A stretch of DNA of 29,525 bases, taken from the NCBI GenBank assembly GCA_964404605.1, contig CAYOKT010000037.1, positions 1 through 29,525 of the forward strand, written 5' to 3'. The notes beneath the pieces were generated by a model. That model was not told the origin of the DNA. It worked only from the letters and a program-made list of their open reading frames with translations, and ran no database searches. Made by a program: the position numbers and the translations under genes. Source of the DNA: CAYOKT01 sp964404605 (GTDB lineage: Bacteria > Electryoneota > Electryoneia > Electryoneales > Electryoneaceae). Shown piece after piece: positions 16,556-24,680 of the stretch (its first letter is position 1; every line of letters starts with the position of its first letter).

Positions 16556-17290
16556 TCATCCGGTCGCATCACGGGAATCGGCGAGTTCCGCCGTGAACAG
16601 CAGGACATCTCCCTGGTAGGCGCATACACCGGGCGGAATCGTGTACCGGCGGCAAACGGCTCCGGGCAGGCCGATGCGCTTGATGAACTCCTCTTCCGTC
16701 GGGAAGAAATGCAGGTGGTAATCCTCCGTGTAGGGCTTGTACTCCTGGCACGGCACGAGGAGGACGACCCGTTTCCGCGCGACCCGGACCAGTTCCGCCA
16801 CCGCCCGGTCGAACCCGCGCACGTGTTCGAGGGTGTGCGCCGAGACGACGACGTCGAAACTCCCGTCCGCGAAGGGGAGGTTCTCCAGGAACGCCTGCAC
16901 GAGGTGAACGTCCGCCCCGAGCCTGCCGCGGGCCCGGCGCAACCCCTCGCGGGAGAGATCCACCCCGGCGCGCATGGAAGCGATCTCCTCCAGGTGTTCC
17001 AGCAGGTGCCCGTCTCCGCAGCCGGCGTCCAATACCGCGCACCCACGGGGGAGGAGCTGCAGGATTCTCCCGATGTCTTCCGGGGAGAGGTCCGGCTGGG
17101 TCCAATGGCGCCAGGAATCGTCATAGGTTTCGACCCAGGTCCTGTCGTCCGCCGCAGGCCCGCGCCGCTTCCACTCCATGTCGAACCAGCTTCCGAGGTT
17201 GCCCCGGATGATCCTCCGGGAGATCACCCGGTTGTACAGGCGCAGCAGGGGGCGGGGGAGAAGGGGCCGGATGCGGGCTTTGAATGTCAT
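16556..17290 (-). CDS. Class I SAM-dependent methyltransferase
   Basis: 244 residues. Motif I is 'VLDAGCGDGHLLEHL' (about 86-100), with the acidic end of strand 2 in 'GVDLSREGL' and motif IV in 'GSFDVVVSAHTLEHV', the hallmarks of Methyltransf_11-type enzymes. Most relatives methylate small molecules, lipids or quinones. The N-terminal 40 residues are basic and partly hydrophobic ('RPLLPRPLLRLYNRVI'), suggesting membrane contact or an association with lipid or glycan substrates; this is inference. The C-terminal part contains 'YKPYTEDYHLHFFPTEEEF', often seen in methyltransferases near glycan loci. It is the fourth gene of the argF run, 42 bases after the MEMO-like gene. The substrate cannot be assigned. 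Confidence 0.85.
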   Translation of the reverse strand: MTFKARIRPLLPRPLLRLYNRVISRRIIRGNLGSWFDMEWKRRGPAADDRTWVETYDDSWRHWTQPDLSPEDIGRILQLLPRGCAVLDAGCGDGHLLEHLEEIASMRAGVDLSREGLRRARGRLGADVHLVQAFLENLPFADGSFDVVVSAHTLEHVRGFDRAVAELVRVARKRVVLLVPCQEYKPYTEDYHLHFFPTEEEFIKRIGLPGAVCRRYTIPPGVCAYQGDVLLFTAELADSRDATG

Positions 17291-17332
17291 GTACTCTCTG
17301 TCATTGCGGGTTTCCGGAAGCGGGTTGCGGCC

Positions 17333-18580
17333 TTACGGGCGCGTGAACAGGGCGGCCGCGAAAGTGACCATCTGGTCGCGCGTCCGGGAGAGCGCCTGCT
17401 GGTAATCCAGGACAGTTCCCTTCGTTCCCTCGAGCAGGCGCAGCGCCAGGTAGGTCGCGTAGAGCCCGCACACCTGGCGCGCGTTACCGTCCGCCGTGAT
17501 CGAACGCCACCACCCGTCGGCGTCCGCCGTGCGCAGGTCCGCGAGGACACCCATGTCTTTCTCCTCGATGGAGAGACACATGGAGTCGTTCACCGGTTCC
17601 TCATCGCCGAAACGGGGGCCGATATGGGCCAGGTCCACCGAAGCGATCCAGAGAACCGGCCCTGGATGGTTCTCCTCCACTTCCCTCAACGCGGCGATGG
17701 CGTCTTCCAGGGCTGCGTTCCCCCGGGGGGTGTCGCCCTCTCCTTCGGAGAAGCCGCCCACGATAACAGGCAGAAACCGCAGTTCCCGGTCGCCGAACAG
17801 GTAGCCCAGCCAGTTCGCCTGCAGCTCGATCGAATGCTCCCTGCGATGGGCGAATTGCTCGCGGAACGGCGTTTCCCCGAGACGTTTCCGCAGAATCTCG
17901 ACGGCGCTTCGATCACACTGGACCGTGCCGAACGGGGTGAGGAAATCCTTGTCCGCGACGACGACCGGTTCCAGAACGCCCGCGTGCGCAACGCCGAGAA
18001 CTGCGGCGAGGAGGGGCCCCTCGCCGGGATCGGGGAGGTTGTCCTTCAGGCAGCGATAGGCCCGCCCGTAGGTGGCTCCGCCGCGGGCGTAGTCGATGTG
18101 GGGAACGAGAAGGCCGCAGGCGTTTTCGCCCTCCGGAGGGGTCTCCGGCTCGAAATCATCAGGCGGCGGGGCGTCCAGCCAGTGCGCCAGCATGTGGCCG
18201 AGACTCTCCCTGTCCCGGGGATAGGCGTTTCCCGCCAGCGCCGGTTCACGGACCGTGCTGCGCTTGAACTCCTCCTCGACATCCTTCCGGTAGAGCTCGA
18301 AGCGGGAGGTGTTCAGGAAGTACGCTTCATCGAGCCTCGCGGCGAAATCGCGGAGGGAGTCCGGGGAGATCTCCTCGCCGGTGGCCTGTTGGATCTGTTC
18401 GACGACCTGTTGGACGGTGTGACGGCCGTCGAAGAGGGCGAGAACCGGCATCACCTCGAGGGCGATCGCGAGAGTCTCTTCCGAATACCCCGCCGGATCC
18501 CGCAGGACGATGTAAGGGCGCCCGTCCTCCTCCACCGGAATCGTGTCGAGCGGGCGGATTGCGGGCAGGATGTCCTTCAT
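17333..18580 (-). CDS. MEMO-family protein with an N-terminal extension
   Basis: 415 residues. The MEMO/AmmeMemoRadiSam-B domain spans about 115-415 and keeps the metal/active-site pattern of human MEMO1: His161 in 'PHIDYARGG', His199 in 'VAHAG', 'REHSIELQ' at 247-254, Asp316 and His319 in 'SVDLAHIG', and Cys371. The N-terminal 110 residues are an additional small helical domain ('LALFDGRHTVQQVVEQIQQATG') that resembles PqqD-like or winged-helix segments of peptide-binding proteins; this is a weak resemblance. MEMO proteins are related to class III extradiol dioxygenases and bind copper or iron, but their bacterial role is unsettled. The usual partners AMMECR1 and the radical-SAM protein are not in this window. 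The gene starts 15 bases after the degenerate GGDEF gene, with GGGGAG upstream. Confidence 0.85.
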   Translation of the reverse strand: MKDILPAIRPLDTIPVEEDGRPYIVLRDPAGYSEETLAIALEVMPVLALFDGRHTVQQVVEQIQQATGEEISPDSLRDFAARLDEAYFLNTSRFELYRKDVEEEFKRSTVREPALAGNAYPRDRESLGHMLAHWLDAPPPDDFEPETPPEGENACGLLVPHIDYARGGATYGRAYRCLKDNLPDPGEGPLLAAVLGVAHAGVLEPVVVADKDFLTPFGTVQCDRSAVEILRKRLGETPFREQFAHRREHSIELQANWLGYLFGDRELRFLPVIVGGFSEGEGDTPRGNAALEDAIAALREVEENHPGPVLWIASVDLAHIGPRFGDEEPVNDSMCLSIEEKDMGVLADLRTADADGWWRSITADGNARQVCGLYATYLALRLLEGTKGTVLDYQQALSRTRDQMVTFAAALFTRP

Positions 18581-18595
18581 CGGGAGAGTCTCCCC

Positions 18596-19063
18596 TCAGC
18601 CGCGCCGGGCGGCCTGTCGATTCCGGGCAAGTTGAAGCAACGCTTCAAGTTCATCCGAGTCCTCGGGGAAGAGCACGATTCCAAAGGAAATATGTTCCCA
18701 TCCACCTTCGAGCAGCAATCCTTCGATCCGCTCTCTCAGGGGACCCCGGCTGTTCACGTCCGCTCCGGGCAGAAGGATGAGCAGCTCCCTCCCCGGCCAG
18801 TGGAGGATGATGTCGTAGTCCCGCAGTTTCAGGCTGTGTCCGCGGCCCGCGAGCCAACGATATAAGTCTTCCCTGTCTCCGGGGCCGGGAGAGAAAAGCG
18901 CCAGCGCCAGGCCATAGCCGATGCGTTTTGCCCGGGCCAATTCGAGCGAAACCAGGCGAGGCGCGACCTCTTCCTCCGCCGCGGCCTTCCGGGAAGCGAG
19001 GAGCATGCGGTGGATGAGGACCGCAACGATGACGCCCGAGGCGATCCCGAGAATGAAGGGCAT
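18596..19063 (-). CDS. Membrane-anchored degenerate GGDEF-like protein
   Basis: 155 residues from the ATG at 19063, whose A is shared with the argF stop (TGATG). A GTG at 19072 is an alternative start. The first 20 residues form one membrane helix. The rest follows the order of a GGDEF domain: 'LELARAKRIGYGLALALF' as strand 1, 'RDYDIILHWPGRELLILLPGAD' where active enzymes have 'R..D...R.GG(D/E)EF..LLP', and 'ISFGIVLFPEDSDELEALLQLA' for the 'SiGia.yp.d....eeLl..A' block. The signature is reduced to WPGREL (89-94), so cyclase activity is not expected. It could bind a nucleotide or act as a scaffold. Its place between argF and the MEMO-like gene is unexplained. The fold call is from pattern only. 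Confidence 0.6.
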   Translation of the reverse strand: MPFILGIASGVIVAVLIHRMLLASRKAAAEEEVAPRLVSLELARAKRIGYGLALALFSPGPGDREDLYRWLAGRGHSLKLRDYDIILHWPGRELLILLPGADVNSRGPLRERIEGLLLEGGWEHISFGIVLFPEDSDELEALLQLARNRQAARRG

Positions 19064-19971
19064 CAGCCGCACAGCGTGGCGAGGATCGCCTTCTGTGCGT
19101 GAAGCCGGTTCTCCGCCTGGTCGAAGACCACGGACTGCGGACCGTCCATCACCTCGTCGGTGATCTCCTTGCCGCGCTCCGCAGGCAGGCAGTGCATGAC
19201 GATCGCCCTGGGCGAAGCGTGCTTGAGCAGATCGCTGTTCACCTGGAACGCTTTCAGGAGTTCGAGACGCTGCTCGGCGAGGTGCTTTTCGCCCATCGAG
19301 GCGAAGACGTCCGTGTAGACCACGTGGGCGCCCTGCACGGCGGCCACCGGATCGTGCAGCACCTCGACATCGGCCCCTTCCGACTTCGCCACATCCACCA
19401 GCTCGCCCGGATGGGTCTGCTCCGTGGTTCCGATGCGAAGGGTGATCGGCAGGCGGCGGGCGGCGTTGATCCAGGAACGGGCCACATTGTTCCCGTCACC
19501 GAGGAATGTGATGATCTTGCCCTGGAAAGTGCCGAGGTGCTCCTGGATCGTCAGCAGGTCGGAGATCACCTGGCAGGGGTGGGTAAAGTCGGTGAGGGCG
19601 TTGATCACCGGCACCGTGGCGTGTTTCGCGAGTTCCTCGACGTCGGCGTGCTCGAACGTGCGGATGATGATCCCGTCCAGGTAGCGCGAGAGCACGCGGG
19701 CGGCGTCCGACACGGACTCCCGTTTCCCCAGCTCGATCTCCCGGTCCGTGATGTAGAGACTGTGTCCGCCGAGTTGCGTGATGCCCACCTCGAAGCTGAT
19801 CCGGGTCCGCAGGCTCGGCTTGTGGAAGATGCACCCGAAGGTCTTGCTGTCGAGAGGGGTCGGGCAGGTCCCCTCCGCGGTCAACTGCTTCAGCTTCTTC
19901 GCGAAGGAGAACAACCCGTTCAATTCATCCGTGCTGAAATCCGTGATTTGCAGGAAGTCACGCTTGGCCAT
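19063..19971 (-). CDS. argF: Ornithine carbamoyltransferase
   Basis: 302 residues, standard for the catabolic/anabolic OTCase family. It makes citrulline from ornithine and carbamoyl phosphate in arginine synthesis. The carbamoyl-phosphate site is 'KPSLRTR' (Ser53, Arg55, Thr56, Arg57; the common form is STRTR). 'THPCQ' at 130-134, the SMG loop 'SMGEK' at 225-229 that closes over ornithine, and 'HCLPAERG' at 260-267 are all present, favouring ornithine over acetyl- or succinylornithine. The start has GGAGG 6 nt upstream. It is the first gene of a minus-strand run and overlaps the next gene by one base. No other arginine genes are in the window, so the pathway is dispersed. No ARG-box-like palindrome was recognised in the 282-base upstream spacer. 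Confidence 0.95.
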   Translation of the reverse strand: MAKRDFLQITDFSTDELNGLFSFAKKLKQLTAEGTCPTPLDSKTFGCIFHKPSLRTRISFEVGITQLGGHSLYITDREIELGKRESVSDAARVLSRYLDGIIIRTFEHADVEELAKHATVPVINALTDFTHPCQVISDLLTIQEHLGTFQGKIITFLGDGNNVARSWINAARRLPITLRIGTTEQTHPGELVDVAKSEGADVEVLHDPVAAVQGAHVVYTDVFASMGEKHLAEQRLELLKAFQVNSDLLKHASPRAIVMHCLPAERGKEITDEVMDGPQSVVFDQAENRLHAQKAILATLCG

Positions 19972-20190
19972 TCATCACCTCCCCGTAGGTTTCGCTGCCG
20001 GCCGGCTCGCGGCGAAATTTTCGGAAGCTAAGGTGTCCCCTTTGCCTGTGCAAGGGCGCGGTAGTTCCCTGGAAGCGGGAAGCATCCCGACTACCTGAGT
20101 ATACGCTGAAATACCTCCTTCATCCCGCGTTTCCCGCCTGTGGAGACGGCGCCGCAGGGCAGGAGGGAGGAAGCCCGGGAGTTTTGTACC

Positions 20191-20219
20191 TTGACTGCCT
20201 GTCATCGATCGAGTACACT
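20191..20219 (+). promoter_or_regulatory. Sigma-70 promoter of pheST
   Basis: TTGACT (20191-20196) and TACACT (20214-20219) are separated by exactly 17 bases, and lie about 35 bases before the pheS ATG. The -35 matches 5 of 6 consensus positions and the -10 matches 4 of 6. This is the best-looking promoter in the window. The short leader leaves no room for a T-box or an attenuator peptide. Confidence 0.7.
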
Positions 20220-20253
20220 CCCCGACTGAACCCCGGATTAATCTGGTGGAAGT

Positions 20254-21279
20254 ATGAAAGACCCCGTCAGCGAACTGGAGGCCCTGAGGGAGCGCTTCGA
20301 GGAGGAGGCGGAGGCGGTCTCCACGCCGGAGGAACTCGAGTCCCTGCGAATCACCTATCTCGGCCGGAAAGGGATCATCGCCGGGCAGTTCAAGCGGGTG
20401 CCGGAGCTTCCGGCGGAGCAGCGAGGACTGTTCGGCCGTGAACTGAACGCCTTCAAACGGGAGGCGGGAGACCGGCTCAAGGCGATTGCGGAGCGGCTCG
20501 CGGCGAGTGGAGGTGAGGCCGGCGAGGACCCGACCCTGCCCGCGCGGCTGCCGTTCCCCGGTTCCCTGCACCCGTTGACCCTCGTCGAGCGCGAGGTGCG
20601 CAAGGTCTTTACGCGCATGGGGTTCACCGTGGAGCGGGGGCCGGAGATCGAGGACGTATGGCACAACTTCGATGCCCTGAACACGCCGGACTGGCACCCC
20701 ACCCGCGATCCCAGCGATACACTCTACCTCGAGGATGGGCGCCTGTTGCGCACGGAGACCAGCCCGGTTCAGATCCGCGTCCTCGAGCGGCAGCAGCCCC
20801 CGGTTCGTATCGTCGCGCCGGGGCGTGTGTACCGCAATGACAAGCCGGATGCGACCCATTCCCCCATCTTCACCCAGGTCGAGGGGCTGTATGTCGACCG
20901 CGGTGTGACCTTCGCCGACCTGAAGGGGACCGTCCTCGAGTTCTACCGTCACATGTTCGGCCGGGATGTCCGCACCCGGTTCCGCCCGCACTTCTTCCCC
21001 TTCACGGAACCCTCCGCCGAGGTGGATGTGAGCTGCATCTTCTGCGGCGGCGCGGGGTGCCGTATCTGCAAGGGGACCGGCTGGATCGAGATGGGCGGCT
21101 CCGGCATGGTCGATCCCAATGTGCTGCAAGCCGTCGGCGTGGATCCGGAAGTCTACACCGGGTGGGCGTTCGGGCTCGGAATCGAACGGGTGGCGATGCT
21201 GCTCTACGGCATCGATGAGATCCGCCTGTTCTACGAGAACGATTTCCGCTTCCTTTCCCAGTTCGGAGGACGGCGATGA
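20254..21279 (+). CDS. pheS: Phenylalanyl-tRNA synthetase alpha subunit
   Basis: 341 residues, normal for bacterial PheS. The N-terminal coiled coil (about 1-90) binds tRNA. Class II motif 2 is 'GRVYRNDKPDATHSPIFTQVEGL' spread over about 190-212, and motif 3 is 'GLGIERVAML' at about 307-316. The CxxC-x4-CxxC insertion (Cys261, 264, 269, 272) followed by 'KGTGWIEMGG' occurs in many bacterial PheS proteins. GGTGG precedes the ATG. The stop overlaps the pheT start by four bases (ATGA). Together the two subunits form the alpha2beta2 enzyme that charges tRNA-Phe. Confidence 0.97.
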   Translation: MKDPVSELEALRERFEEEAEAVSTPEELESLRITYLGRKGIIAGQFKRVPELPAEQRGLFGRELNAFKREAGDRLKAIAERLAASGGEAGEDPTLPARLPFPGSLHPLTLVEREVRKVFTRMGFTVERGPEIEDVWHNFDALNTPDWHPTRDPSDTLYLEDGRLLRTETSPVQIRVLERQQPPVRIVAPGRVYRNDKPDATHSPIFTQVEGLYVDRGVTFADLKGTVLEFYRHMFGRDVRTRFRPHFFPFTEPSAEVDVSCIFCGGAGCRICKGTGWIEMGGSGMVDPNVLQAVGVDPEVYTGWAFGLGIERVAMLLYGIDEIRLFYENDFRFLSQFGGRR

Positions 21280-23702
21280 AGGTATCCGTGAACTGGCTGC
21301 ACCGTTTCGTCGAGTTCGATGAGTCACCGGAGCAGATCGCCGACCTGCTGATCCGCCTCGCCTTCGACCTCGAGGAGATGATCCCCGTGCGGCGCCACCT
21401 CCGCGGGATCGTGGCCGGTAAGATCCTCGAGGTGCGGCCACATCCGCAGGCCGAAAAACTGGTGATGTGCACCGTGGATGTCGGCGGCGAGAGGCTGGAA
21501 ATCGCCTGCGGAGCGCCCAACTGCCGCCCCGGTGTCATCGCCCCCGTGGCGAAGCCGGGGACACGCGTCGGGGAGATGAAGGTCGAGCGGCGCGAGATCC
21601 GAGGGGTCGCGAGCGAGGGAATTCTCCTCTCCGAGAGGGAGCTTGGGATCACGGACGACCATTCCGGCATCCTCGAGTTGGGGGAGGAGACCGCGCCCGG
21701 CGCATCCCTCGAAACCCTGGTGGAGCCCGAGGATACGGTACTCGACTTCGAGGTTACCGTGAACCGCCCGGACGCCATGTCCCATCTCGGGATCGCTCGT
21801 GAACTGGCCGCCGGGTTGGGGCGTCCTCTGCACCTGCCGGAGATCGATCTCAGGGAGGCGGAAAGGCCCGTGTCGGACAGGGCGCGGGTGACCATCGAGG
21901 CGCCGGAGCAGGGACCCCGGTATGTCGCCCGGGTGGTCGAGGGGCTTACGGTCGGCCCGGCGCCGCTGGCCATGCGCGCCATGCTCCATGCCCTCGGGCA
22001 GCGCCCGATCAACAACGTCGTCGATATCACCAATTACGTCCTCTTCGAACTCGGACACCCGCTGCACGCCTTCGATTATCACCTGATCGCCGACGGGCAC
22101 GTGATCGTGCGGCTCGCCGGGAGGGGCGAAGTGCTGCGCACCCTGGACGGGCAGGAGAGGGTGCTGGAGGCGGAAGACCTGCTGATTGCCGACCCGGAGA
22201 AGGCGGTTGCGCTGGCCGGGGTGATGGGAGGGGAGAACTCGGAGGTCGTCGAGAGCACCCGCGATGTCCTCATCGAGGCGGCCTACTTCGACCCGGTGAC
22301 CATCCGCCGGACGTCGAAGCGGTTGGGGTTGACCTCCGAGGCTTCCCGCCGTTTCGAGCGCGGGGCCGACCCGGAGATGCCGCCGCTGGCCGCCGCGCGC
22401 TGCGCGCAGTTGCTCCGGGACGCCGCCGGGGGCGAGATCCTGCGCGGTGATGTGGATGTCTATCCGAATCCCCTGCGTCCCCGCCCGGTCATGGTGAGGC
22501 CCTCGCGGGCGGCCGCCGTGCTCGGGATCGACATCACCCCAAGCACCGCCGCGAGCGCCCTGGAGGCGTTTCAACTCAAGATAGAGGAACGGGGTGAGGA
22601 TCAACTGGTTGTCGGCATCCCGAGCTTCCGAATGCACGATCTGCTGCGGGAGATCGACCTGATCGAGGAGATCGCCCGGCAGATCGGGTATGACACGGTG
22701 CCCGATGCGACCCGGTCCATGGTGCCCTTGAGAACCCCGGACAGGCCGTTCGAGGCGATGGTGGACGCCGCGACCGACGTGCTCGCCGGACTCGGGTTCC
22801 GGGAGGCGGTCACCAACTCCATGGTTCCGCCGCAGGACCAGGCTGCATTTCATCCGGGGATCGTGCCGCATGTCATCGTCCGTCCGATCAGCCCGGAGAT
22901 GGGGACCTACCGGGCCAGCCTGGTTCCGGGCCTGCTCCGTGTGCTGGAGCACAACCTGAATCGCGGATTCGAGAACGTTCGCCTCTTCGAAATCGGCCAG
23001 GTGGCCGGCAGGGGCTGGTTTTCCCGCCGCGTGGAGAGCCGTTGGCATCTCGCAGTCGTCGCCGTCGGGGGCGCGACCCCCCCGGCCTATGACCGCCCGG
23101 CACAACCCTTTGATTTCTACGATCTCAAGGGCGTAATTCATACCCTTGCCACGGGACTGTCGCTTGACAATTCACCGGCGTTTTCCTATGATGTCCCCGA
23201 GATCCTCGAGCGTGGACTGGCGCTGACAGGGGGGTTCGGTCAGGAGGAGGGGGAGGAGCCGGTGCTGGTCGGCGGCCTCCTAGACCGGAAAGTCGCCGGA
23301 CACTTCGACCTGCCCTACCCGGTTTTCCTCTTCGAGGTGGATCTTGAGCGCTGGGTGAAAACGGAGGAGGGGGGCGCCCGCAGACCCGGTCAGGCGAAGG
23401 AGTACCGGACGTTTTCCCGCTTCCCCGTTGTGGTGCGGGACCTGGCGCTCATCGTGCCGGATTCAGTCCCGGCGGAAAACGTGGAGCGGAGCATCCGCTC
23501 GGGGGCGGGCGAACTCCTCGAGGATGTCACCCTTTTCGATCTCTACCGGGGGAAACCCCTCGGAGAGGGGGAACGCAGCTTAGCTTATCGATTGGTCTTT
23601 CGAGCACCGGATCGCACCCTCCGGGACGACGAGGTCGATCCGAGGGTCGAGGCGGCCCTGCGGGCGGCGAAAACTTTGCCGGGAGTGCGCTTGCGTTCAT
23701 GA
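21276..23702 (+). CDS. pheT: Phenylalanyl-tRNA synthetase beta subunit
   Basis: 808 residues, full length. Domain order follows the family: an OB-fold tRNA-binding domain at about 40-150 ('KILEVRPHPQAEKLVMCTVD'), the B3/4 editing domain (about 210-385) that hydrolyses mischarged Tyr-tRNA, B5 at about 400-475, the catalytic-like core, and the C-terminal FDX-ACB anticodon-binding domain (about 712-806, 'YRTFSRFPVVVRDLALIVP'). GGAGG stands 7 nt before the ATG, within the end of pheS. Nothing is truncated or missing by eye. The TGA is followed by a 93-base gap to the ZapB-like gene. Confidence 0.97.
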   Translation: MKVSVNWLHRFVEFDESPEQIADLLIRLAFDLEEMIPVRRHLRGIVAGKILEVRPHPQAEKLVMCTVDVGGERLEIACGAPNCRPGVIAPVAKPGTRVGEMKVERREIRGVASEGILLSERELGITDDHSGILELGEETAPGASLETLVEPEDTVLDFEVTVNRPDAMSHLGIARELAAGLGRPLHLPEIDLREAERPVSDRARVTIEAPEQGPRYVARVVEGLTVGPAPLAMRAMLHALGQRPINNVVDITNYVLFELGHPLHAFDYHLIADGHVIVRLAGRGEVLRTLDGQERVLEAEDLLIADPEKAVALAGVMGGENSEVVESTRDVLIEAAYFDPVTIRRTSKRLGLTSEASRRFERGADPEMPPLAAARCAQLLRDAAGGEILRGDVDVYPNPLRPRPVMVRPSRAAAVLGIDITPSTAASALEAFQLKIEERGEDQLVVGIPSFRMHDLLREIDLIEEIARQIGYDTVPDATRSMVPLRTPDRPFEAMVDAATDVLAGLGFREAVTNSMVPPQDQAAFHPGIVPHVIVRPISPEMGTYRASLVPGLLRVLEHNLNRGFENVRLFEIGQVAGRGWFSRRVESRWHLAVVAVGGATPPAYDRPAQPFDFYDLKGVIHTLATGLSLDNSPAFSYDVPEILERGLALTGGFGQEEGEEPVLVGGLLDRKVAGHFDLPYPVFLFEVDLERWVKTEEGGARRPGQAKEYRTFSRFPVVVRDLALIVPDSVPAENVERSIRSGAGELLEDVTLFDLYRGKPLGEGERSLAYRLVFRAPDRTLRDDEVDPRVEAALRAAKTLPGVRLRS

Positions 23703-23795
23703 TTTTCAGCGACAGCCGGCCGCTGTTCGTACATTAGGGGGAAAGTATACGGCTGGCTGGCGGGACCTTGAGGTGCAAACCCCGAAGAGGGACTT

Positions 23796-24053
23796 ATGGA
23801 ACTGCCGGAATTTGAAGTACTTGAAGCGAAGATCACCCGTGTATTGGAGCGGGTGGAGACCTTGAAACAGGAAAACGAGGAGTTGCGCCGTTCGCTGGAC
23901 GCCCTGAGAGCGGAGTACAACGAGAAGGCGGCGCGGCTCGAAGAGATCGAGCTTGAACTGGCGCAGGCGAAGAGCGAGCGCCAGGACGTTGAAAAGGTAG
24001 AGACCATTCGCAGGAAGGTTTCCGGGCTGCTGGACAAGCTCGACAAGGTGTAG
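23796..24053 (+). CDS. ZapB-like coiled-coil cell division protein
   Basis: 85 residues, almost entirely a coiled coil with leucine heptads ('LERVETLKQENEELRRSLDALRAEY') and a short conserved-looking end, 'IRRKVSGLLDKLD'. Length and position match ZapB-like proteins encoded directly before zapA in many lineages. ZapB bridges ZapA/FtsZ to the nucleoid-side ring in E. coli; the same role here is inferred from position. AGAGGG lies 5 nt before the ATG. Sequence alone cannot separate true ZapB from other short coiled coils. Confidence 0.75.
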   Translation: MELPEFEVLEAKITRVLERVETLKQENEELRRSLDALRAEYNEKAARLEEIELELAQAKSERQDVEKVETIRRKVSGLLDKLDKV

Positions 24054-24136
24054 CCGGAAACCGTGGTGTTGGTTCAGTGATTGCGGGCGGGTTCCTTCGC
24101 CCTGGTTGGCTTTGAGACGTCTATCGCGAGTGCTTT

Positions 24137-24433
24137 ATGAGTGGGAACGGCCGAGTAGTCAAGGTGATGATTTTCGGCCAGGAGTATCCCATCCGGGCCC
24201 GTGTGGAAGATGATGAATACGTCCGGACGATTGCACGCTATGTCGATGCGAAAATGCGGGAAATCGACGAATCCATGAAGCCTTCATCCTCGATGAAGGT
24301 TGCGATCCTGACCGCGTTGAATCTGGCCGACGAGTTGTTTACGTTACAGGAAGAGCAGAACCGTCTCATCGCCGAATATCAGGAGAAGGTTCGGGAATAC
24401 ACGGAGGCTCTCGACCGCAGTCTGAAAGAATAG
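24137..24433 (+). CDS. zapA: Cell division protein ZapA
   Basis: 98 residues, typical ZapA length. The N-terminal beta part 'VKVMIFGQEYPIRARVEDDEYV' and the following 'IARYVDAKMREI' helix match the family. So does 'KVAILTALNLADELF', which precedes the C-terminal tetramerisation coiled coil (about 72-97). ZapA bundles FtsZ filaments at midcell. No strong Shine-Dalgarno site precedes the ATG (GCGAGTGCTTT), so expression may be modest. It lies between the ZapB-like gene and a 6S RNA, the classic zapA-6S RNA neighbourhood. Confidence 0.93.
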   Translation: MSGNGRVVKVMIFGQEYPIRARVEDDEYVRTIARYVDAKMREIDESMKPSSSMKVAILTALNLADELFTLQEEQNRLIAEYQEKVREYTEALDRSLKE

Positions 24434-24454
24434 TTCGCCGACAGGCGCGAGTTT

Positions 24455-24645
24455 GATCCCTGCACTCTTCGCTTGCGGTACTGATTGGAAGAACCAACAC
24501 CCAATCAATGGGAGTTCGGCTCCGGTCGTGACGGGCAGGCCTTATCCGTCCTCGTGATGGATTCAAGGACGTCCAACACGACTGGGAGGACACCCACCGT
24601 TGCGAATCGGTTCTCTTCATATCGACCGTAAGGAGTGCGGGGATC
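24455..24645 (+). ncRNA. ssrS: 6S RNA, regulator of RNA polymerase
   Basis: The 247-base gap between zapA and rny folds as a 6S RNA of about 191 nt. A 13-bp closing stem pairs 24455-24467 with 24633-24645 (one G-U pair). A one-sided TTCG bulge (24468-24471) is followed by an 8-bp stem (24472-24479 with 24625-24632). A large central bubble comes next, with a 7-bp hairpin on its 5' side (24482-24488 with 24501-24507). Then there is a 9-bp stem (24522-24530 with 24577-24585) and an apical hairpin (24547-24552 with 24566-24571). 'GGCCTTA' in the apical part resembles the GCCUUA of E. coli 6S RNA. The bubble mimics an open promoter and sequesters housekeeping RNA polymerase in stationary phase. 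The position after zapA is the conserved location. Exact ends are not determined. Confidence 0.88.
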
Positions 24646-24680
24646 TCTCTGTTTCAGATAGAGGAAGGAGAACCTAAAAA

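Noticed and set aside
15788..18865. A plus-strand open frame of about 1025 codons running opposite the DUF255, methyltransferase and MEMO genes.
   Set aside because: It crosses three well-supported genes and their spacers, has Arg/Gly/Val-rich composition without domains, and is the usual stop-poor antisense frame of GC-rich DNA.
20100..20253. A possible T-box or attenuator upstream of pheS.
   Set aside because: The promoter at 20191-20219 leaves a leader of only about 30 nt, and no T-box sequence, specifier hairpin or Phe-rich leader peptide is visible.
20854..20886. PheS motif 2 reads 'PIFTQVEGL' instead of the FHQ form.
   Set aside because: The third position varies in other bacterial PheS proteins (FMQ in some Firmicutes, from memory), so this is ordinary variation.
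21033..21070. A four-cysteine knuckle in PheS that might be a novel metal site.
   Set aside because: The CxxC...CxxC insert before 'GTGWIE' is common in bacterial PheS proteins.
24054..24136. A GGGCG/CGCCC hairpin between the ZapB-like gene and zapA as a terminator.
   Set aside because: Only 5 bp with an 8-nt loop and no U-run; termination here would separate two genes that normally work together.
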